Assembly (NCBI GenBank): GCA_009926195.1
Contig: RFPK01000044.1
Span: 1-10,869 of the forward strand
DNA from: Synechococcaceae bacterium WB4_1_0192
GTDB taxonomy: Bacteria > Cyanobacteriota > Cyanobacteriia > PCC-6307 > Cyanobiaceae
Reading direction: 5' to 3'
DNA length: 10,869 nt
A model generated the notes under the pieces. That model was given only the letters and a program-made list of their open reading frames with translations, had not been told where the DNA came from and made no database searches. Shown here piece by piece: positions 6,238 to 10,869 of this stretch (position 1 is the first letter of the stretch; each line of letters starts with the position of its first letter). Position numbers and translations under genes: made by a program.

Positions 6238-7173
6238 GTGGTCAACGCCAGCCTGAACTGGGCCAGCATCGTCGGCATCGTGCTGGCTGTCGGCGGAGCG
6301 CTCCTCTACTTCATGCGGAGCTTCAAGCCGGCGCTGGCCCGCGACTACGACGTTTTCTTCGCCGCCGTGGGTCTCCTCTGCGGCGGCATCCTCTTTTTTC
6401 AGGGCTGGCGTCTCGACCCGATCCTGCAGTTCGGCCAGTTCCTGCTGGCCGGCACCACGGTGTTCTTCGCCTACGAGAGCGTTCGCCTGCGCGGCGTGAC
6501 CACCGAACAGGCCCGCCGCTCCTCCTTCTTCGACGACGACGAACCGGCGCCACGGCCGCGCATGGGTGGCGGTCGCGACTGGGGAGAAGGGGTCGATCGC
6601 TTCGATGAACCGCAGCCGCTGCGCCGACGCATCCGCTCCCGCGATGACGGCTACGGCGATCGCGAGGACGAGGAGGATTTCTACCGGCCGCGCCGCCCCG
6701 CCCCCCGGGCCGCCATACCCGAGCGGGCCGCATCCCGCGGCGAGCGCTCCGGTGCCGCCGCCGCCGACGCCTGGGATGCAGCCGGTGATCGTCCTGGTCC
6801 CTCGTCCACAGGCTCCAGCCGCTATCGCGCCGGCAGCGGTGCTGCCCCCGCCGCCGACTTCGGTGCCCGCCGCCAGGCCCGTGATGAGCAGCCGCGACGC
6901 GGCAGCCGTCCCGGCTCCACCGCCGACGACCTGCCCCGCTCCAGCCGCCGCCCTGCCGGTGCGGCCAGCGGCGGAACAACCACCGCAGCGCCTGGGGCGA
7001 CCCCTGGTGTTCCTCAGGGAGCGCCCTATCAGCAGCGTTCCGGCAGCCAACGCCCGGCTGCTTCTGCAGCCGGTGATCGCGAGGTCAGCGATGCGGACTT
7101 CCGTCCGATCCCGCCCTCCAGCCGTCCCAACGGCCCTGGCCCGCGCGACAACAGCTCGCGCTTCGACGACTGA
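6238..7173 (+). CDS. ycf66: Ycf66 family protein with long low-complexity tail
   Basis: A 311-residue protein. The conserved Ycf66 region is residues 1-90, with three hydrophobic segments (about 8-27, 37-56, 62-80) and motifs RSFKPALARDYDVFFAAVGL at 27-46 and ILFFQGWRLDPILQFGQFLL at 51-70. Ycf66 is found across cyanobacteria and some plastid genomes; its biochemical role is not established. From about residue 95 the protein is Arg/Asp/Pro/Ser/Ala/Gly-rich and apparently disordered, ending with a DADFRPIPPSSRP stretch that looks more constrained. The start is GTG 6238, giving MVNASLNWASIVGIVL; no Shine-Dalgarno sequence is evident. Its stop overlaps a possible CTG start of the following lipoprotein (CTGA, 7170-7173), so these genes are probably one transcript. 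Confidence 0.92.
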   Translation: MVNASLNWASIVGIVLAVGGALLYFMRSFKPALARDYDVFFAAVGLLCGGILFFQGWRLDPILQFGQFLLAGTTVFFAYESVRLRGVTTEQARRSSFFDDDEPAPRPRMGGGRDWGEGVDRFDEPQPLRRRIRSRDDGYGDREDEEDFYRPRRPAPRAAIPERAASRGERSGAAAADAWDAAGDRPGPSSTGSSRYRAGSGAAPAADFGARRQARDEQPRRGSRPGSTADDLPRSSRRPAGAASGGTTTAAPGATPGVPQGAPYQQRSGSQRPAASAAGDREVSDADFRPIPPSSRPNGPGPRDNSSRFDD

Positions 7174-7196
7174 CCCCCAACGGCTACCGGCTGGCG

Positions 7197-7715
7197 GTGG
7201 CTCTGGTTCTGCTGCTGGCGGGCTGCGGACCGCTGGGGCTGCGCAGGCAGCCAGCACCGCCAGGGGCCCTGGGCGCGGAAAACCGTGAACAACCGGCCCT
7301 CAGCGGCGATGGTCGCCTGCTGGCCTCGCTGGTGGAGCGGGGCGGCCGCAGCACCGTGCTGCTGCAGGACCGCCGCAGCGGCCAGGTGCTGCCCCTGCCC
7401 CATCTGCGCGACCATCAACCCCACAGCGCCCCATCCCTGAGTTGGACGGGGCGCTATCTGGCGCTGCTGATTCAGCAGGGTCCCCATCGCCAGGCCGTGC
7501 TGCAGGACCGCGCCAGCGGCCGCCTGCTGCCGCTGATGCTGCCGGCGGGCCGTGAACCGCAACGGCTCAGCCTGGCGGCCGATGGACGCCGGATCGCGAT
7601 CGAGCTGCTCGACGACGGGCAGCGCCGGGTCGAGCTGTTCGACCTCAGTGGCCTGCTGGAGCCGGACCTGGCGCCCGGGCTGCGGCAGAGCGGGGGCGGC
7701 GAGGTGTTGCCATGA
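7197..7715 (+). CDS. Lipoprotein with three TolB-like propeller repeats (first of a pair)
   Basis: 172 residues if started at GTG 7197. A lipobox LAGC puts the lipidated Cys at residue 10, so the protein is likely exported and membrane-anchored. Three blade-like repeats follow at about residues 33-70, 79-115 and 122-152, each with (P)xLSxDGRxLA then a strand ending LxDRxSG, the TolB/PD40 type of pattern. The GTG start leaves a signal peptide of only nine residues without a positive charge. No ATG, GTG or TTG lies in frame upstream, but a CTG at 7170 overlapping the ycf66 stop (CTGA) would give a normal 18-residue leader with an Arg, beginning TPNGYRLAVALVLLLAGC after the start. I therefore consider the 5' end uncertain. 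The function is unknown; a role in the periplasm by protein contact is a guess from the fold. Confidence 0.75.
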   Translation: MALVLLLAGCGPLGLRRQPAPPGALGAENREQPALSGDGRLLASLVERGGRSTVLLQDRRSGQVLPLPHLRDHQPHSAPSLSWTGRYLALLIQQGPHRQAVLQDRASGRLLPLMLPAGREPQRLSLAADGRRIAIELLDDGQRRVELFDLSGLLEPDLAPGLRQSGGGEVLP

Positions 7716-8230
7716 GCATCGCCAGGGGGATGGTGCTACAGCGGCGCCGCGGCGCCGCCCTGCTGCTGGCGGTTCTGAGCCCAACCCTGCTGCTGACGGG
7801 CTGCCTCGGCGATCAACTGCGGCCGCTGCCCGGCCTGAACCAACGGCTGTCACAGCTGGGCAACGGCCATGACCCGGCCCTCTCGGGCCGCTGGCTGGCC
7901 CTGATCGCCGGGCAGCAGGGGCGGCAGCAGGTGCAGCTGATCGACCTGGAGCGGGGACTGCCGGTGCCGTTGATCGGCCTGAATCGCCCAGACAGCCAGC
8001 CCCTGAGCGTGGCGGTCGACCTGTCCGGTGAACGGCTGGTGGTGGTGCGTCAGCGGGAGGACCGCACCGAGCTGGTGCTGCATCGCCGCACGCTGATGGC
8101 GACGGAACGGCTGCCGATCGAACCGGCCGGCGTGCCACGTCAGATCAGCCTCAGCGCCGATGGCCGCCTGCTGGCGGTGGAGGTGAGCAGGGGCGGGATC
8201 TGGCAGGTGGACCTGCTGGAGCTGCCCTGA
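7712..8230 (+). CDS. Lipoprotein with three TolB-like propeller repeats (second of a pair)
   Basis: 172 residues. The leader has a basic n-region (QRRRG at 10-14), a hydrophobic core and lipobox LTGC with Cys at 31, a textbook lipoprotein signal. Repeats at about residues 55-90, 97-135 and 142-172 resemble those of the preceding gene: PALSGRWLALIAGQQGRQQV here aligns with PALSGDGRLLASLVERGGRS there, and ISLSADGRLLAVEV with LSLAADGRRIAIEL. The two genes are thus diverged tandem paralogues. The start ATG overlaps the previous stop (ATGA, 7712-7715), indicating translational coupling. Three repeats are too few for a closed beta-propeller, so it may pair with itself or its neighbour. The product is convergent with the HLIP gene. 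No specific function can be assigned. Confidence 0.82.
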   Translation: MSIARGMVLQRRRGAALLLAVLSPTLLLTGCLGDQLRPLPGLNQRLSQLGNGHDPALSGRWLALIAGQQGRQQVQLIDLERGLPVPLIGLNRPDSQPLSVAVDLSGERLVVVRQREDRTELVLHRRTLMATERLPIEPAGVPRQISLSADGRLLAVEVSRGGIWQVDLLELP

Positions 8231-8239
8231 GGCTCAGGG
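8225..8239. terminator. Short hairpin over the second lipoprotein stop codon
   Basis: CCCTGA (8225-8230) and TCAGGG (8234-8239) form a 6-bp GC-rich stem with a GGC loop, between the convergent lipoprotein and HLIP genes. There is no T-run after it. It may terminate or protect either transcript; this is weak evidence. Confidence 0.25.
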
Positions 8240-8262
8240 TTCAAGCGACGGGCTCCCCTGGC

Positions 8263-8478
8263 TCAGCCGACGAAACCGGCCCACTTCAGGAAGGTCTGAC
8301 CGCTGAGGGCCTCCACCAGCAGCACCGCCACAAAACCCACCATGGCGAAGCGGCCGTTGACCCGCTCGGCGTAGGCGCTCCAGCCGAAGGCCGGCACGTC
8401 GCCGGTGGTGGCGCTGGTGCTGCGCTCGGCCGGGCTGCCGGCGGGGGCCTGGGACTCGATCGGGGTTTCGCTGGACAT
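8263..8478 (-). CDS. hli: High-light-inducible protein (HLIP, one-helix CAB-like)
   Basis: A 71-residue protein with a hydrophilic N-terminus (1-30) and one helix with the chlorophyll-binding signature ERVNGRFAMVGF at 38-49, where E38, N41 and R43 are the conserved ExxNxR residues. The helix continues VAVLLVEALSG and ends QTFLKWAG. HLIPs bind chlorophyll and carotenoid in the thylakoid membrane and protect photosystem II and chlorophyll synthesis under light stress. ATG 8476-8478 is directly preceded by an in-frame GTG, so the start is ambiguous by one codon. It begins 7 bp after the stop of the ABC transporter gene with no Shine-Dalgarno sequence of its own, implying coupling to that gene. 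Family assignment is secure; which HLIP subtype is not. Confidence 0.95.
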   Translation of the reverse strand: MSSETPIESQAPAGSPAERSTSATTGDVPAFGWSAYAERVNGRFAMVGFVAVLLVEALSGQTFLKWAGFVG

Positions 8479-8485
8479 CACGGGT

Positions 8486-10468
8486 TCAGGCGGTGGCGTT
8501 GAAGGTATAGCTGGCGGCGGGGATCAGCTTCCAGCCGCCCTGGCCATCGAGCTCAAGCACGTTGGTGTGGAACGCCTTGAGCGTGGGGCGGTGGCCGACG
8601 CTGACGAAGGCCATCTCCCGCTGGCTGAGCAGGCCATAGAGGTGTTTCTCGGTGGCCACGTCGAGGGCGCTGGTGGCCTCATCGAGCACCACGAACCGCG
8701 GCGAGTTGAGCAGCAGACGGGCAAAGGCCAGACGCTGCTGCTCACCGAGCGAGAGCAGCCGGGGCCAGTCCTGCTTGATCGCGAAATCGGGGTAGCGCTG
8801 CACCAGATCACCCAGGCGCACCTCCTCCAGCACGCTGCGCAGGTGTTCATCGCTGAAGCGCTGCGGATCGAGTGGATAGCAGAGCTGCTCGCGCAGGCTG
8901 CCGAGGATCATGTAAGGCTTCTGGGGGATGAACAGCAGCTCCGACACCGGCGGGCGCTCCACCTCACCGGCTGCCGGAGCCCAGAGGCCGCTCACCAGGC
9001 GCAGCAGTGAGGTCTTGCCGCAGCCACTCGGCCCCACCACCAGAACCCGCTGATCGGGGCCGACCTCGAGGCTGAGGTCGCGGATCAGGCGCCGATCGGT
9101 GTGGGGCGGGATCAGATCGACGTGCCGCACCAGCAACGAGGAGGCGGCACCAGGCGCCACCGCCTGCAGCTCGCGGTGCACCTCACAGCGGTTGATCGCC
9201 TCCACCTTGCCCTGGAATCCCTCCAGACGGCTGATCGAGGCGGAGAAGGCGGCGAGCTGATCGATGTTGTTGACGATGTAACTGACCGAGAACAGCACCT
9301 GGGAGAAGGCGATGCTGGCCTGCCCGAACACACCGAAATCCACCTCCTTGGCAAAGTAGATCGGCGCGATCACCAGCCAGGGCAGAAACCGCGAGAAGTA
9401 ATCGTAGGAGCGCTGAATCACACTGATCAGCGCTTGCCACACGATCAGGCGGTCGTAGTTGCGAATCGCACCGGTAAGTCGGCGGCTGGCCTCCCGCGAT
9501 TCCTGCTGCTCACCGCCGTAGAAGGCGATCGACTCGGCATTGTCGCGGATGTGGACAAGGCCATAGCGGAAGTCCGCCTCCAGGCGCAGCTGGTCGTAGT
9601 TGAGCTGAACCAGCTTGCGGCTGGCGAACACGATCAGGGCAGTTCCACCCACGGAGTAGATCAACAGCCAGAGCGCCAGCTTGGAGCTGATCGTCCACAG
9701 CACCACGATGAAGCTCAGGAAGGTGAGCAAGGCCGCAACGATCTCAACGGTGACGCTGAGGCTTGTGGTGGTGAAGCTGGCGGTGTCCTGTGAGATCCGC
9801 TGATCCGGATTATCGATCTCCTCGGCTGTTTCGTCGTTGGGATTGAGAACGTAGTAAGCGCGGTTCGAGAGATAACGACCCAGCAGCCGCCCGCTCAGCC
9901 ACTCGCGCCAGAGCAGACCCAGTTTGGGGATCAGATAGCTCTGCAGGGCACGGATCGGCAGGGCCAGCACCAGGCAGAAGGCATAGATCGCCACCACCTG
10001 CCAGAACTCATCGGCCTTGTAGGCCACGAGGGTGTTGTCAACACTGCGGGCGATGTAGCTGATACCAACATTGATGCCGTTGATCACCAGGATCAACAGC
10101 GTGATCACAGCCATCAGCAACCAGGGCAGCCAGCGCCCCTGGCGCAGCTTGCTGCGCAGCGCCCCGAAGCAGCCCAGCCCCAGGGCGAACAGCACCATCA
10201 CCACCAGCCCGGCCGGGCTCGCCCAGATCGCCGCCACCTGCTCGGGAACGCCAGGGAGGAAGCGCTGCTGGATCTTGGGAATCAGGGCGCCGCTCAGGCT
10301 GACCGTCCCGGTGAGCAGCAGCAGGGTGCTGCCCACCACCACGGCGAGCAGCGCGACGATCAGGAGCAGGAACTGCCAACCGCTGGTGTCCTCGATCGGC
10401 AGGAAATAGGGCTGGGCGAGGCGCCGCAGCTTGCCGAGCTGACTGCGGAAGGCCTGCAGGGGGTTCAT
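8486..10468 (-). CDS. SbmA/BacA-type ABC transporter, fused membrane and ATPase domains
   Basis: 660 residues. The N-terminal half is the six-helix domain of the SbmA/BacA and ABCD family: hydrophobic segments near 32-55, 85-105, 113-135, 158-178, 240-282 and 345-373, with the hallmark NPDQRISQD at 219-227 and the DYFSRFLPWLVIAPIYFA region at 356-373. The ATPase follows: Walker A GPSGCGKT at 479-486, Q-loop Q516, signature LSLGEQQR at 572-579, Walker B FVVLDEATSALD at 592-603 with Glu 597, and switch His 626. It should act as a homodimer in the inner or thylakoid membrane. Relatives import peptides, cobalamin or bleomycin-like molecules (BacA, Rv1819c); the substrate here is unknown. ATG 10468 has a GGAG ribosome site. 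A weak -10 (GAGAAT, minus strand 10489-10494) precedes it. The HLIP gene follows immediately. Confidence 0.92.
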   Translation of the reverse strand: MNPLQAFRSQLGKLRRLAQPYFLPIEDTSGWQFLLLIVALLAVVVGSTLLLLTGTVSLSGALIPKIQQRFLPGVPEQVAAIWASPAGLVVMVLFALGLGCFGALRSKLRQGRWLPWLLMAVITLLILVINGINVGISYIARSVDNTLVAYKADEFWQVVAIYAFCLVLALPIRALQSYLIPKLGLLWREWLSGRLLGRYLSNRAYYVLNPNDETAEEIDNPDQRISQDTASFTTTSLSVTVEIVAALLTFLSFIVVLWTISSKLALWLLIYSVGGTALIVFASRKLVQLNYDQLRLEADFRYGLVHIRDNAESIAFYGGEQQESREASRRLTGAIRNYDRLIVWQALISVIQRSYDYFSRFLPWLVIAPIYFAKEVDFGVFGQASIAFSQVLFSVSYIVNNIDQLAAFSASISRLEGFQGKVEAINRCEVHRELQAVAPGAASSLLVRHVDLIPPHTDRRLIRDLSLEVGPDQRVLVVGPSGCGKTSLLRLVSGLWAPAAGEVERPPVSELLFIPQKPYMILGSLREQLCYPLDPQRFSDEHLRSVLEEVRLGDLVQRYPDFAIKQDWPRLLSLGEQQRLAFARLLLNSPRFVVLDEATSALDVATEKHLYGLLSQREMAFVSVGHRPTLKAFHTNVLELDGQGGWKLIPAASYTFNATA

Positions 10469-10475
10469 GACGGGA

Positions 10476-10479
10476 CTCC
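10476..10479 (-). promoter_or_regulatory. Ribosome binding site of the ABC transporter gene
   Basis: GGAG on the minus strand, 7 bases before ATG 10466-10468. It supports that start and is one of the few clear Shine-Dalgarno sequences in this window. Confidence 0.6.
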
Positions 10480-10554
10480 GATGCCGCCATTCTCACCGCC
10501 GTGTGCCGCGATCGGGAGTTGGCCGACAGAGCTTGGCGATCGGCCCTGGGCCCC

Positions 10555-10869
10555 TCAGCCCGGCGGCCAGTCGAGCGGACGGCCACCGATCACGTGCACG
10601 TGCAGGTGAAAGACCGCCTGACCGGCTTCCGCGCCGCTGTTGATCACGGTGCGGAAGCCGCTGAGGCCCTCCTGGCGGGCCGCCCGGGCGGCAACCAGAA
10701 GCAGGTGGCCCAGCAGCGGTGCATGGCGCTCCTCCGCGTCGGCCAGGTTGACCAGCGGCTCGCGAGGGATCACAAGGATGTGCACCGGCGCCTGGGGCGC
10801 CACATCGCGGAAGGCGAGGCAGTGCTCATCGGAGTACACCGGATCACAGGGGATCTCACCGCGCAGGAT
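10555..10869 (-). CDS. HIT family protein (5' end outside window)
   Basis: The minus-strand frame stays open to the window end, so the start is missing; 105 residues are visible, probably all but a few N-terminal ones (typical length ~113). The visible part opens ILRGEIPCDPVYSDEHCLAF, the usual start of the small HINT/PKCI-type branch, continues HILVIPREPLVNL, and ends with the histidine triad FHLHVHVIGGR, whose three His line the nucleotide-binding site and provide the nucleophile. Members hydrolyse nucleoside phosphoramidates and related adenosine nucleotides; the cellular role in cyanobacteria is not settled. It reads in the same direction as the ABC transporter gene, 86 bp upstream of it. 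A GTG at 10837-10839 lies inside the conserved core and is not the real start. Confidence 0.95.
   Translation of the reverse strand: MLRGEIPCDPVYSDEHCLAFRDVAPQAPVHILVIPREPLVNLADAEERHAPLLGHLLLVAARAARQEGLSGFRTVINSGAEAGQAVFHLHVHVIGGRPLDWPPG

Noticed and set aside
909..6663. HIP1 octamers GCGATCGC at 909-916 and 6656-6663
   Set aside because: Only two copies occur in nearly 11 kb of GC-rich DNA, too few to claim the enrichment seen in HIP1-rich cyanobacteria.
6157..7288. Long open frames on both strands over ycf66 (plus 6566-7288, minus 6157-7257)
   Set aside because: They are low-complexity Pro/Ala or Gly/Ala products created by the GC-rich, repetitive ycf66 tail, and they run through the start of the lipoprotein gene.
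7029..8138. 369-codon minus-strand frame over the two lipoproteins
   Set aside because: The plus-strand genes have lipoboxes, repeats and an ATGA overlap; the antisense product is Gln/Arg/Pro-rich without motifs.
8750..8752. ABC signature LSLGE instead of LSGGQ in the transporter
   Set aside because: This variant is normal for the SbmA/BacA and ABCD transporter family, and all other ATPase motifs are intact.
1..10869. Mobile elements, phage genes, CRISPR array or defence island
   Set aside because: No transposase, integrase, terminal inverted repeats with target duplications, or regularly spaced repeats were seen; gene content is core picocyanobacterial.

Overview
This GC-rich window (well over 60% G+C by eye) comes from a unicellular picocyanobacterium of the Synechococcus/Cyanobium/Prochlorococcus clade. 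The photosynthetic genes psbX (photosystem II), ycf66 and a high-light-inducible chlorophyll a/b-like protein (HLIP) show a cyanobacterium. The high GC and tight packing point to a Cyanobium-like or high-GC Synechococcus rather than a low-GC Prochlorococcus. This placement is an inference from gene content and composition; I could not run a search.

Layout. (1) Positions 1-1936, plus strand: the C-terminal ATPase end of the chromosome condensation protein SMC (cut by the window start), then a protein with two PRC-barrel domains and a long charged tail. (2) Positions 1955-3969, minus strand: methionine-R-sulfoxide reductase MsrB, a relative of lipid-A-disaccharide synthase with a repeat-containing N-terminal extension, and tRNA-Leu(GAG), read in the order tRNA, lpxB-like, msrB. 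(3) Positions 4208-5560, plus strand: biotin carboxylase accC, behind the largest intergenic gap (about 240 bp), which holds a perfect palindrome overlapping an extended -10 promoter candidate. (4) Positions 5617-5991, minus strand: a YggT/Ycf19 membrane protein, convergent with accC and divergent from psbX. (5) Positions 6069-8230, plus strand: psbX, ycf66 and two overlapping paralogous lipoproteins with TolB-like propeller repeats. (6) Positions 8263-10869, minus strand: a HIT-family protein (5' end off the window), a fused SbmA/BacA-type ABC transporter, and an HLIP gene starting a few bases after the transporter stop.

Most of this is core picocyanobacterial housekeeping: chromosome segregation, fatty acid synthesis, photosystem II, oxidative repair and light stress. 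No phage, transposon, CRISPR array or clear foreign island is visible, and no gap exceeds 300 bp. The strongest candidates for something undescribed are the lipoprotein pair, each with three blade-like repeats so that together they would give the six blades of a TolB propeller, with the first apparently lacking a normal start codon; the HLIP gene coupled to an ABC transporter; and the palindromic putative operator in front of accC.
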